Assembly: GCA_965369325.1 (NCBI GenBank)
Contig: CBDUQI010000005.1
Coordinates: 1 to 64,000, forward strand
Length of the DNA: 64,000 bases
Source: CBDUQI01 sp965369325
GTDB lineage: Bacteria; Pseudomonadota; Gammaproteobacteria; Steroidobacterales; JBCBZW01
Direction: 5' to 3'
In this document: one piece after another, positions 53,941 through 63,000 of the stretch
Numbering within the stretch: position 1 is the first letter of the stretch
Layout: every line of letters begins with the position of its first letter
The notes under the pieces: model-generated
Told to the model about the DNA's origin: nothing
Database searches by the model: none
What the model saw: the letters and a program-made list of their open reading frames with translations, nothing else
Made by a program: the position numbers and the translations under genes

Positions 53941-54831
53941 CTAGGGCGCTCTCGCTGCCGCTTTATTCCACGATGGGTGGTCCACCTCTATCCGATATCG
54001 TTGGCGCAGTTCTTCCATCGCAGCCTGGGTCGCCAGGCCCTGGCGCTCGCGCTGAATCTGCGCGGCCACTTTGTCACGCACCTGCACCAGCGGCAACGGT
54101 TGCGCGGGCTGGTGTTTATGCACCCACAGCAGGTGTGCGCCAAAAACACTCGCCACCGGACCGGACCACTGCCCCTCGGGTTGGGCGACAATATGCGCGG
54201 CCAGGGCGGGATCGAACGTGCGGGCGATCTGTGCGTGCGTCAGTCCGGCAAAGTGTTGGCCGGAGAAAAACGCATCGCCATACTCAACCGGCTGCCCCGG
54301 CTGCGGGCGCCAGCCAGCAATCTGGCCGAACAGGTCCTTCGCCATTTGGGTCGTGGCCGCCTGATGCCGGTCACGGCTGACAAACACATGCGAAAAATCC
54401 ACCCGACTAGCGCGCATGTATGCCTGAAGGTGCTGCTCGTAGTACGCCTGAATTTCGCTCTGCTTCGGCGGTGCGGCCGGTGTGGTGTACTCCAGTAGGA
54501 ATTGCATCTTTTGCGCCATTCGGCGCTTGACCACCAGATCGTCCACATCCAGTCCCAGGCGAAGCGCCTCGCGGTACAGCAATTCGGTCTGCAGATGTTG
54601 CTCTATCTGCCCCTGCAGCTGCACCGGCGTCGGTGCCGCACCCATAGTGTTTTCCCATTCCCGCGCAAGCCCACTCACCCCCTCAGCGGTGAGCACGATG
54701 GACTGTTGCGAGGTACGTAGTGGTGGGCCGCCCCAGCGCCCGCCAGCGCCACCATCAGCGGCGTAGTATCCGGCGTACAACACCCCGCCAGCCAGCAATA
54801 GTTGCACAAGCGGTTCACGGAACCAGGACAT
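53941..54831 (-). CDS. Parvulin-like peptidyl-prolyl isomerase, membrane-anchored
   Basis: A 296-residue protein with one N-terminal membrane helix (LVQLLLAGGVLYAGYYAA), a SurA/PpiD-like helical chaperone region and a parvulin core (DFSHVFVS, then LTHAQIARTF and GPVASVFGAHLLWVHKHQPA). It should act on exported proteins in the periplasm. AAGG precedes ATG 54831. It is probably co-transcribed with the DUF3604 gene. Confidence 0.85.
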   Translation of the reverse strand: MSWFREPLVQLLLAGGVLYAGYYAADGGAGGRWGGPPLRTSQQSIVLTAEGVSGLAREWENTMGAAPTPVQLQGQIEQHLQTELLYREALRLGLDVDDLVVKRRMAQKMQFLLEYTTPAAPPKQSEIQAYYEQHLQAYMRASRVDFSHVFVSRDRHQAATTQMAKDLFGQIAGWRPQPGQPVEYGDAFFSGQHFAGLTHAQIARTFDPALAAHIVAQPEGQWSGPVASVFGAHLLWVHKHQPAQPLPLVQVRDKVAAQIQRERQGLATQAAMEELRQRYRIEVDHPSWNKAAARAP

Positions 54832-55011
54832 CGACCTTTCCGGTAACTAGGTTGCCAGCATACTACCCCAAGCACTTTGCCAGCGCCGAGGAGCTATCGG
54901 CCTAAAACGCAGTCGATTCACAAACTCACGCCACGTATAATGATGACTCCTCGCGCTTGCTGGCCCCAGTGGCTCTCATGTGCGCACGGTTTTCGCTCAC
55001 GGATTTCATTG

Positions 55012-55599
55012 ATGTCAAACCGCACCAGTCACCTACCGCCACTCACCGGCCCGGCGCATGTTGTGCGCGAGTTGCGTTATCACGAGGCCTCACGGCAACT
55101 GTTCGCGGTGATCTTCGTGATCATCGTCGCCATTGTGGGCACGCCCGCCAACCCAGCGCTGTTCTATGCCGGAGCCGCACTTGCCTTGTTGGGCATGCTG
55201 ATTCGCCTGTGGGCATCCGGGCACGTCAAAAAGAACAAGATTCTTGCTACCGACGGCCCCTACGCGTGGGTGCGCCATCCACTGTATGTGGGCAACATCC
55301 TGCTGCTGGTCGGATTCAGCCTGGCCTGCGGATTGTGGTGGAGTGCGCCGCTGTTTGTTGCCTTAATCGCTTTTTACTATCCCACGGCGATTTCTTACGA
55401 AGATTACAAACTGCACCGGATCTTTGGTGAACAGTGGGAAAACTGGCGCCGTACTACTCGGGCGCTGATTCCCACTCTGCCGGAACGTAAAGGCGGCCTG
55501 GGCAACTGGTCCCTGCGCCAAAGTCTTGTTGGCAACGGGGAGCCGTTAATCGTCGCACTGGTAATCTATTGTCTTTACCATCTGCACACGCAGCTCTAA
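55012..55599 (+). CDS. Membrane methyltransferase of the ICMT/PEMT type
   Basis: A 195-residue protein with about four or five membrane helices and the SAM-binding signature GPYAWVRHPLYVGN, as in isoprenylcysteine carboxyl and phospholipid N-methyltransferases. The conserved Glu/Asp late motif appears as SYEDYKLHRIFGEQW. In bacteria these enzymes methylate unknown membrane lipids or quinone-like compounds. The ATG at 55012 (MSNRTSHLPP) was chosen over a longer frame. The preceding 180 bases hold nothing I recognise. Confidence 0.85.
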   Translation: MSNRTSHLPPLTGPAHVVRELRYHEASRQLFAVIFVIIVAIVGTPANPALFYAGAALALLGMLIRLWASGHVKKNKILATDGPYAWVRHPLYVGNILLLVGFSLACGLWWSAPLFVALIAFYYPTAISYEDYKLHRIFGEQWENWRRTTRALIPTLPERKGGLGNWSLRQSLVGNGEPLIVALVIYCLYHLHTQL

Positions 55600-55683
55600 C
55601 GGCTAACCCCGGCGACGAATCGCTGCCGCCGCCAGTGTGCCGGCGCGCTCGGCGAACATCGCGGTTGGAACAGGTGCCATCCA

Positions 55684-56367
55684 ATGGCTGGTAACCACGC
55701 GCCGCTGGTGGCGCCAACCCTCGCGCAAATCACGGCCGCACTGGCTGAGCTGAACGGCCCGCTGGCCAGCGGCTACCAGGCACATGTCTATCAAATTAAC
55801 GTCAACGGGCACCCCTACATCATCAAGCAGGCCGCGGCTGGTCTGCTGGGGATCGTGCACCGCTACATGCTAAGGCGCGAAGCACACGCCTACGCCCATG
55901 CGCACGATGTCGCCGGCGTCCCTGAGTGCTACGGGCTGGTCGACGGGCGTTTTCTGGTGCTGGAATTCATTGATGGCCATACGCTGAGTGAGCAACGCGA
56001 ATTCGAGGACCCCGAAGCTTTCTTTGGCGAACTGCGGCGTACCATCGAGCAGTTGCATGCCCGCGATCTCGCTCACGGCGATCTAAAAAAACGCGAAAAC
56101 GTGATGATCAACAAGGCGGGGCACCCGTACGTGATCGATTTTGGCGTCGCCACTGTGCGCGCGCGCGGTTGGCACCCAATCAATCACCTTGTACACGACA
56201 CGCTGCGCCGCTACGACATTAACGCCTTGCACAAGCACCTGTATCGTGCCGGCGAAGGCCGACTGGTGCCCGCCGAGGAAAGCGTCAGGTTTGGCCAGAC
56301 GCCAATTGAACGCTGCTCGCGGGCTATTCGTCCGTACTACGCCAAACTGCGCCAGCTGCTGCGCTAG
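55684..56367 (+). CDS. Small Bud32/Kdo-kinase-like protein kinase fold
   Basis: A 227-residue kinase with the catalytic loop HGDLKKRENVMI and the metal Asp in VIDFGVA; a glycine-poor N-lobe (PLASGYQAHVYQI) and the Lys in YIIKQ are seen. Such compact kinases modify lipopolysaccharide sugars (KdkA, WaaP) or proteins (RIO, Bud32). ATG 55684 has AGGTG 9 bases upstream. It follows the membrane methyltransferase by 84 bases and converges on the AGPS-like gene. Confidence 0.82.
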   Translation: MAGNHAPLVAPTLAQITAALAELNGPLASGYQAHVYQINVNGHPYIIKQAAAGLLGIVHRYMLRREAHAYAHAHDVAGVPECYGLVDGRFLVLEFIDGHTLSEQREFEDPEAFFGELRRTIEQLHARDLAHGDLKKRENVMINKAGHPYVIDFGVATVRARGWHPINHLVHDTLRRYDINALHKHLYRAGEGRLVPAEESVRFGQTPIERCSRAIRPYYAKLRQLLR

Positions 56368-56394
56368 TCCGCTGACGACCCGGCGGTCGGGTTG

Positions 56395-58071
56395 TCAGAC
56401 TCGGCGGGCCGGCAGCAACTTGCGCGGATTCATAATACCCTCAGGGTCCAATGCCCGCTTGCCTGCGCTCAGCAACGTAAGCCCCAGCGCGCCCTGATCG
56501 CAGCTCAGCCAGGGCGCGTGATCCAGCCCCACGCCGTGATGATGACTGACGGTACCACCCGCCTGCACGATGGCATCGCACGCGGCCCGCTTCACCGCCT
56601 GCCACTGCGCCACGGCATCCTGCGCGTTGCGCAGGAATACAAAGGTAAAGTACACACTCGCACCGTCTTGGTAACTGTGACTGACATGTGCCATGACGAT
56701 GTGCTGCGCCTTGGGTGCTGCGCGATTTGCCTGCAGCGCGGTGTCAATCGCCTCGCGCACTTGCGCATACAGTGCAGGCAGGCGAGCCCAGTCAGTCGCG
56801 GTCTCGAGCGTATCCACCCCCACACCACGATCCAGCAGCGGATCGCGCAGGAACGGCATATTGAACCGATTGGCGAACCAGCGCTCACCGGTGCTGGTAC
56901 CCAAACTCAACGCACCCGCCTTACGGCAAATGCGTTTGATTCGACCGACCGACCAAGCCACGAGTGCCGCCTCGCCCTCCACCCCAATCAGCAATAGGCA
57001 GGGACGTGCGGGGAACCCGCGCAACCGCAAATAGGCCGCCTTTAACGCCTCACCCATGCCGCCCGCTGCCTCGCTGGCGGAGGCCATCTGCATGAAGAAG
57101 GTTTCATCGGGATCTGACACACGCATCATCGCGGTTGGAATCTGAGCGTGATTCAGCTGACGAATCAGGGCGACACCTGAACTGAAATCGCGCACCAGAT
57201 ACCCACGGTAATCGCGCTGTGCGGGCAACGCACGCACCTTGAACGTTGCCTCACAAATCACCCCCAGGGTGCCCTCCGAACCGGCCACCCACTGGCGCAG
57301 ATCAGGCCCGGCCGCACTCGCAGGTGCTGAGCAGGTGTCCCACATGCCACTGGGCGTGGCCAAACGCGCGGCGGCCAGCCATTCCTCCGCTTTGCCATAG
57401 CGATTGGATTGTTGCCCAGCGCCGCGCGCAGCAATCCAACCACCCAGCGTCGAGTATTGAAAACTCTGTGGGTAGTGCCCCAGAGTGACACCGTGTGCGG
57501 CCAGCGCCTGCTCCAACGCCGGGCCGTAGATGCCACAGCGCGCGGTGGCGCGCATGCTCTGGGTATCCACCTCCAACAGCTCACACATCCGCGTCGTATC
57601 CAGGGTAATCTGCGTCTGCGGCGCATCCGCGTCCCCATTCACACCACCGACCACACTGGAACCGCCGCCAAAGGGGATTAACGCGATGCGTTGTTGTGCG
57701 CAGTACTGCACTACGGTCAGGGTCTGCTCGGGAGTACTCGGGTACACAACGGCGTCGGGCGCACCACGCAATTCACCGGCGCGCGCACGCAGCAGGTCGT
57801 AGTAGCTACTGCCAAAGGCATGGAATGCGCGCTCGTAATGATCCACACATACACCGCCAGCGCCCACTATCCCGACCAGCGCCTGGCGCTGGCTCTGGGT
57901 GAGCCTCGGCTCTGCCAGGCCAATCTCATCCAGTGTTACAGCGGGCGTTTGCGGGAATACATCCACACCCAGTGCCGCGGCCAAGCGTGGCCACAGGGGC
58001 GCATCATCAGGCAGCGGATCCGGCTGATTCGCCTCGCCCCAGCCATTCCATAACAACGCCTTGCGGTCCAT
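56395..58071 (-). CDS. FAD-binding oxidase, alkylglycerone-phosphate-synthase-like
   Basis: A 558-residue flavoprotein of the vanillyl-alcohol-oxidase fold. The FAD loop PFGGGSSVVGG, the segment GHYPQSFQYSTLGGWIAARG, the VAGSEGTLG motif and a late HHHGVG cluster all match alkyldihydroxyacetone-phosphate synthase, which swaps the acyl of acyl-DHAP for a fatty alcohol to make the ether bond. It lies downstream of a lipid kinase and glpD in one leftward run, a context that fits ether-glycerolipid synthesis. D-lactate-type dehydrogenase is the alternative. GAGGG precedes ATG 58071. Confidence 0.83.
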   Translation of the reverse strand: MDRKALLWNGWGEANQPDPLPDDAPLWPRLAAALGVDVFPQTPAVTLDEIGLAEPRLTQSQRQALVGIVGAGGVCVDHYERAFHAFGSSYYDLLRARAGELRGAPDAVVYPSTPEQTLTVVQYCAQQRIALIPFGGGSSVVGGVNGDADAPQTQITLDTTRMCELLEVDTQSMRATARCGIYGPALEQALAAHGVTLGHYPQSFQYSTLGGWIAARGAGQQSNRYGKAEEWLAAARLATPSGMWDTCSAPASAAGPDLRQWVAGSEGTLGVICEATFKVRALPAQRDYRGYLVRDFSSGVALIRQLNHAQIPTAMMRVSDPDETFFMQMASASEAAGGMGEALKAAYLRLRGFPARPCLLLIGVEGEAALVAWSVGRIKRICRKAGALSLGTSTGERWFANRFNMPFLRDPLLDRGVGVDTLETATDWARLPALYAQVREAIDTALQANRAAPKAQHIVMAHVSHSYQDGASVYFTFVFLRNAQDAVAQWQAVKRAACDAIVQAGGTVSHHHGVGLDHAPWLSCDQGALGLTLLSAGKRALDPEGIMNPRKLLPARRV

Positions 58072-58106
58072 TCATCCCTCACTTGGGGTCGCGCGACGGC
58101 GACCGA

Positions 58107-59069
58107 CTAAAGACGCAATGCCAGCGCGCCTGGCAGCACCTCGAAACTGGCCGGCAACTGCCCGATGGGCTCGCCGTCGGTCTCAATCAACACGGGCTCG
58201 CCGCCCAATGCCTGCGCATGCACCCGCGCGCCGCGCGCAGTACTCACTTTAGGATGGCCCAGATGTGCACCACGATACAGGCGCGGCAACCACCCCAGCA
58301 TCTGCCACCAGGTGGTCTCAGCAATCACGGTGACATCTAACTGGCCATCGTCCGGGCGTGCATCCGGCGCCACCATCATAGCGCCGCCAAAATAACGCCC
58401 ATTAGCGACGGCCACCGTCGTAATGTTGGCGTGCACAGGCGCCTGTGCGTCCACCGTCAGTGTCACCGGCTGTGGCGTAAACCGCCGGCCGGCCGCCAGA
58501 CTGGCCTGGGCGAACGTCACCTGCCCGCCCCACCGGCCAGCGCCACCGCGACGGTTGACATCCCGGGTCACCGCGCCAGACAAACCAAAACTGGCGATGT
58601 TGATAAAGTAGCGATTGATCTGATCACCGCGATCGCTCACACAGCGAACACGTCCCACATCCAACGACCGCACGGGCGCATCGCCAATGTGGCGGAGCAA
58701 CTCACTATGGGACTGCGGCAGGGTAAAGTTGCGGACAAAGTCGCCGCCAGTGCCGACCATCAACACCGACAATGCCGCGCTGTGTTCACCTGCCGCGCCG
58801 TGGTGCATATAACCGTTGACCGCCTCGTTGAAGGTGCCATCGCCCCCCACCGCAATCACCAACTCATGCCCGTCCTGCAACGCGGCTACCGTCGCCGCCG
58901 CCGCTGGCGCAAGCCTACTCTCACTGCCCGCCGGGCCGGCGCCCGGCGCTTGCGTGCGGTACACACGCAGGCTGGGAAACACCTCCTGCACTTGCGGTGC
59001 AAGCTGTTGCCACAGGCGCTCGCAACGCCCGCCGCCAGCTCTGGGATTAACCACCGCCGCGACACGCAT
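58107..59069 (-). CDS. Diacylglycerol/lipid kinase (YegS/LCB5 family)
   Basis: A 320-residue DAGK-catalytic-domain protein. The nucleotide motif VIAVGGDGTFNEAVNG is intact, the N-terminal strand reads AAVVNPRAGGGR, and the later TDGEP motif carries the catalytic acidic residue. It should phosphorylate a lipid such as diacylglycerol or a related glycerolipid. ATG 59069 is 5 bases after the glpD stop, so the two are coupled; the AGPS-like gene follows after 35 bases. Confidence 0.9.
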   Translation of the reverse strand: MRVAAVVNPRAGGGRCERLWQQLAPQVQEVFPSLRVYRTQAPGAGPAGSESRLAPAAAATVAALQDGHELVIAVGGDGTFNEAVNGYMHHGAAGEHSAALSVLMVGTGGDFVRNFTLPQSHSELLRHIGDAPVRSLDVGRVRCVSDRGDQINRYFINIASFGLSGAVTRDVNRRGGAGRWGGQVTFAQASLAAGRRFTPQPVTLTVDAQAPVHANITTVAVANGRYFGGAMMVAPDARPDDGQLDVTVIAETTWWQMLGWLPRLYRGAHLGHPKVSTARGARVHAQALGGEPVLIETDGEPIGQLPASFEVLPGALALRL

Positions 59070-59074
59070 CAATG

Positions 59075-60739
59075 CTAGGCCTGCATAGGCTTGATCGGGA
59101 AGCTATCAAGCACGCGCTGGAGCTCTTCCTGCACACGCGCGTCGTCCCAGCCCAGTTCTTCCTGCATTACCTGTGCACAGCGCACCAGCACGGCATCGCC
59201 AGGATGACCCAGCGTTCCGATGCCGGTGCGTCGCATAATGACATCCTCCAGGTGCCAAGCCATTTCGTGGCGCGCCGCATGACGTACCTGGCCGATCACC
59301 TCTGTGCGCCCTGCATGCACCGGCACGCCGGCGTCCTCGCTGGCGCCCAGCACATCATCCAGACGGCTACCGTGGTAACGACACAGGTTCGCGACCAACT
59401 CTGGCGATAACGTGTGATGGCGGCGGCAGGCCCGATCCACAAAGCTGCGGTAGCGACCAATCTCCCCACCGTACAACGGCGTGCAGTGCGTCTGACTGGC
59501 CACCGGCGGGCGGGCCAGCTTCACCAGCGCCTGGTCGACCGCACGCTCGGCCAGCGCGCGTGATGTCGTCCACTTGCCACCCACCGTGGACATCATGCCG
59601 CGCAGGCCGTCGGTTAGGCGATGGTCCACCACCTCGGCGGCACGGCTAGCCTTGTACGACTCACTCTTGCTGCCTTCACTGTCGGCCTGTTCATCCACTA
59701 ACGGGCGCAGGCCGGCATAGGCATGCAGCACGTCAGCGCGGGTCAGATTCAGCCCCGGCAGCCCGACGTTGATCACCTCCAAAAACGCATCAATGTCCTG
59801 CTGAGTGACGCTCAACTGGTCGGGCTCGGCGTGAAAAATCTCATCCGTAGTGCCTAAAATGGTATGCCCGCGCCACGGCAATACAAAGAAATGACGACCC
59901 TTGCGAGTCTTAATCGCCAGCGCCTCATCGCCCGCCAGGCTGCGCACGATCAGATGAATACCCTTGGAGCGAATCAGTGAGCGCGCCGGTTTGTCACTGC
60001 CCAGTAGCCCCATGGTTTTGTCCGCCCAGGGGCCAGAGGCATTGATGGTGACACGCCCGCGCAGGCCATATGTCTCGCCGCTGTGCAGATCGCACACCTG
60101 CACGCCTGTGATGCGCACTTGATCCCCATCCCGAATGCGGTCGAAGTTGGTCACACACGCGTAGTTCGCCACGTCAGCGCCAGCTTCGTTCGCGGCCAGC
60201 ACCGACTCTAGGCACAGCCGCTCCGGCGAGTACATCTGGCAGTCAAAGAATAATTTGGCGCTGGCGAACTTGCGGTGCTTGAGCAGCGGCGCGATCTCCA
60301 GCGCCTGTGCATGACTGAGTTGCCGTGCGCCCGGCAGTTTTTTGTCGTCGTCCTGCAGGCGATTGCGATCGAATGAGAGCAAGTCGTACAACGCCAGCCC
60401 CAGACTCATCAGCAAGCGGCTTTGCTGGCCCCAGCCGTGGGTGGGCATAATGAAAGGCAATGGGTCAACCAGATGCGGGGCCACCACACACCAGATACGC
60501 CGCTCCGCCAACGCTTCGCGCACCAGGCGAAACTCGCCGTTTTGCAGGTAGCGCAAGCCACCGTGAATCATCTTGGACGAGCCAGCACTGGTGCCGTGGC
60601 CAAAGTCATCCTTCTCCAGCAGCGCCACCTGCAGCCCGCGTTGGGTGGCGTCCCAGGCAATACTCGCGCCGGTAGCACCGCCGCCAACGACAATCAGATC
60701 GTACTCACGAGCGGCCATCGCCGCGATATCACGTTGCAT
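59075..60739 (-). CDS. glpD: Glycerol-3-phosphate dehydrogenase (FAD)
   Basis: A 554-residue flavoenzyme that oxidises glycerol-3-phosphate to dihydroxyacetone phosphate and passes electrons to quinone. The FAD motif is VVGGGATGASIAWDATQRG, then FGHGTSAGSSKMIHGGLRYL; the C-terminal DUF-like cap domain is complete. AGGAG lies before ATG 60739; a long upstream frame has no family match. No glycerol kinase or transporter is nearby, and the genes beside it (lipid kinase, AGPS-like) suggest that the DHAP made here may feed ether-lipid synthesis. Confidence 0.93.
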   Translation of the reverse strand: MQRDIAAMAAREYDLIVVGGGATGASIAWDATQRGLQVALLEKDDFGHGTSAGSSKMIHGGLRYLQNGEFRLVREALAERRIWCVVAPHLVDPLPFIMPTHGWGQQSRLLMSLGLALYDLLSFDRNRLQDDDKKLPGARQLSHAQALEIAPLLKHRKFASAKLFFDCQMYSPERLCLESVLAANEAGADVANYACVTNFDRIRDGDQVRITGVQVCDLHSGETYGLRGRVTINASGPWADKTMGLLGSDKPARSLIRSKGIHLIVRSLAGDEALAIKTRKGRHFFVLPWRGHTILGTTDEIFHAEPDQLSVTQQDIDAFLEVINVGLPGLNLTRADVLHAYAGLRPLVDEQADSEGSKSESYKASRAAEVVDHRLTDGLRGMMSTVGGKWTTSRALAERAVDQALVKLARPPVASQTHCTPLYGGEIGRYRSFVDRACRRHHTLSPELVANLCRYHGSRLDDVLGASEDAGVPVHAGRTEVIGQVRHAARHEMAWHLEDVIMRRTGIGTLGHPGDAVLVRCAQVMQEELGWDDARVQEELQRVLDSFPIKPMQA

Positions 60740-60765
60740 AGCGGCTCCTGGCGCGCAGCGGACGC

Positions 60766-61581
60766 CTAATCGTCGGCATAGAGTTTGCTGGCCTGCTCGG
60801 CCGACAGGGTAATCCCCATGATCATCGCTGAACTGAAGCCTTCGTGCTCCATCTTGTTGAGACCTGCAATCGTGCACCCGCGCGGCGTGGTGACCTTATC
60901 GATTTCCTGCTCCGGATGCCCACCGCCCACCAGCAACGAGGCCGCGCCTCGCGCTGTTTGTGCCGCAATCGCCAGCGCATCCTCAGCACTGAATCCTATT
61001 TCGATGCCGCCTTGTGAGGCGGCGCGCACCGCACGCAGAAAAAATGCCACACCGCAGGCACCAAGAGCGGTAGCGGAGGACATTTTGTCCTCATCAATCA
61101 CCAGAGTTTTACCTACCGGATCGAACAACCCGCGCACCAGGTTGAGCGCTGCCTCGTCGTCCCGGTCACAGGCAATGCAGGTCATTGATTCGCCAATCGC
61201 CACCGCAGTGTTAGGCATCGCCCGCACCACCGCCACCGCCTCGCCGACGTGGCGACGAATCTGCGCGATCGTGGCCCCTGAAACCACCGATACCAGCAGG
61301 TGCACTTGCGAATCAAGCGCCCCGCTGAGGTGTGACAACACGCCGTCGAGCTGAGTCGGCTCTACCGCCACGATCACCACCTGCGCCTCGCGCACCGCCT
61401 GGATGTTGTCCTGGGTAATACGAAAGCCTCTGGCCTGCGCCCACTCCAGCCCCTGCACATTGCGGCGGGTAAGAGTGATATGACCGGGAGCATAGCGCCC
61501 GGATTCCACCAGGCCGTTGGCAATGGCCGTACCCAGATTCCCGGCGCCAATAATCGCGACCCGCTTACCGTCAGTTGCCAC
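60766..61581 (-). CDS. proC: Pyrroline-5-carboxylate reductase
   Basis: A 271-residue enzyme for the last step of proline synthesis. The NAD(P) motif is AIIGAGNLGTAIANG; MPNTAVAIG, and the C-terminal ATALGACGVAFFLRAV with VTTPRGCTIAGL are typical. The start is GTG 61581, 7 bases after a perfect AGGAGG; an earlier ATG would put that site inside the gene. It lies between ubiH (63-base gap) and glpD (26-base gap) in a leftward run. Confidence 0.92.
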   Translation of the reverse strand: MATDGKRVAIIGAGNLGTAIANGLVESGRYAPGHITLTRRNVQGLEWAQARGFRITQDNIQAVREAQVVIVAVEPTQLDGVLSHLSGALDSQVHLLVSVVSGATIAQIRRHVGEAVAVVRAMPNTAVAIGESMTCIACDRDDEAALNLVRGLFDPVGKTLVIDEDKMSSATALGACGVAFFLRAVRAASQGGIEIGFSAEDALAIAAQTARGAASLLVGGGHPEQEIDKVTTPRGCTIAGLNKMEHEGFSSAMIMGITLSAEQASKLYADD

Positions 61582-61644
61582 TTTCCTAACCTCCTGAATG
61601 GTGCTGCTGCGGCACGCGCTACGTGCTCGGCGCACACTGTTGCG

Positions 61645-62955
61645 CTATGACTCGCCACCGCGCTGTATGCGCGGCACATCCCCACTGATGCCCATCGCAC
61701 GCTGCGCCAAACGGCGCTTCAGCCCCGCTGTGCGACCGACCAGATGCAAGCCGGAGCGCCGCATCCATCCAAATAACGGGTTGGTTTGGGTGAACAATCG
61801 ATGAAGACCGTCCAGCAGCGTCATCATCCCCATATTCTCGCCCTTACGCCAGCGTTCATAACGTCTCAGCGGCACCTCATCGCCCAACACCGCCCTCAAC
61901 GCTCGCGCCTGATCAGTGCTCGCGCCCGGGATCGCCTGGCCAGGGCCACCACCGGCTTCGCCCGCCAGGGCATCGCCCAATACCTGAGCCAGCGCGGCAG
62001 CATCCGAAAACCCAAGGTTCACGCCCTGTCCAGCCAGCGGGTGGACGGTATGCGCCGCGTCGCCGACCAACGCCAGACGCGGCGCGGTATAGGCTAGAGC
62101 GTATTGCGCGGACAAGGGGAAACTCACGCGAGCGGACACCGGATGCAGTTGACCAAGTACGCCATCACTGGCTGCGGTCAGCGCTTGCGCAAACGCATCC
62201 TCATCCAGCTCACACAACCGCAGCGCCTGGTCCTTCTCACACGACCACACAATCGAGCAATTACCGTCCGCCAGCGGTAACAGGGCCAGCGGCCCCTCCG
62301 GCAGAAAGCGTTGCCAGGCGGTGGCCTGATGCGCTAGCTCGCTCTGCACGTTTGCCACCACCCCTCGCTGGCCGTAGTCCCAGCGTTTGACCGCAATGCC
62401 GGCAAGCTCCCGAGTGCGAGAGCCGGCGCCGTCTGCACCGATCACCAGCCCGGCGCGCAGCGCTGCGCCATCCTTCAGATCAATGGTGACCGCATCACTC
62501 GCCCACTCGATATCCTCAATCTCCACCGGCGCAAACAGCGCAATGCGCTCATGCCGATCGGCGGCGCGAATCAGCGTATGTTGGATCAGGGCGTTCTCGA
62601 GAATATAGCCAAGCGGGTAGTGCTCCAGCTGCGAAGAATCAAAGCGAATGCCCACATCTGTGTTGGGCCCGCCGGCCATCGGCGCTGGACTCTGCGCATC
62701 CCACACCTGCATCGCCTCGTAGGGGCTGAGCCGGTGGGCGGCGATGGCGTCCCAAACGCCGGCGGCGGCCAGAATCCGCTGCGAACCACAGGAAATGGCG
62801 GACGCCCGTAATCCCGGCGCGGCCGACGGATCGAAGCCCGGCAATTCTGCCCGATCCAGCAACGCAATCCGCACGGGCAACGCGGCCAGCAAATTCGCCA
62901 GCGCGGCGCCAACCATGCCGGCGCCTACGATGACGATATCAAAATCGTTTTGCAT
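61645..62955 (-). CDS. ubiH: UbiH/UbiF-type FAD monooxygenase of ubiquinone synthesis
   Basis: A 436-residue flavin hydroxylase. The FAD motif is IVGAGMVGAALANLLA; the second motif GADGAGSRTRELAGI and the GDAAHTVHPLAGQGVNLG signature identify the UbiH/COQ6 group, which hydroxylates the ubiquinone ring. The exact ring position (UbiH, UbiI or UbiF) cannot be fixed, but the link with pepP favours UbiH. It starts 45 bases after pepP on the same strand. Confidence 0.88.
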   Translation of the reverse strand: MQNDFDIVIVGAGMVGAALANLLAALPVRIALLDRAELPGFDPSAAPGLRASAISCGSQRILAAAGVWDAIAAHRLSPYEAMQVWDAQSPAPMAGGPNTDVGIRFDSSQLEHYPLGYILENALIQHTLIRAADRHERIALFAPVEIEDIEWASDAVTIDLKDGAALRAGLVIGADGAGSRTRELAGIAVKRWDYGQRGVVANVQSELAHQATAWQRFLPEGPLALLPLADGNCSIVWSCEKDQALRLCELDEDAFAQALTAASDGVLGQLHPVSARVSFPLSAQYALAYTAPRLALVGDAAHTVHPLAGQGVNLGFSDAAALAQVLGDALAGEAGGGPGQAIPGASTDQARALRAVLGDEVPLRRYERWRKGENMGMMTLLDGLHRLFTQTNPLFGWMRRSGLHLVGRTAGLKRRLAQRAMGISGDVPRIQRGGES

Positions 62956-63000
62956 GGCTCATCTCAGGCGTATCGCCGCGCGCGGCACCCAGGTGCCCGC

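Noticed and set aside
52902..54380. 492-codon open frame on the plus strand
   Set aside because: It is antisense to the DUF3604 and PPIase genes, has no family motif and low-complexity Arg/Ala/His composition typical of a GC-rich shadow frame.
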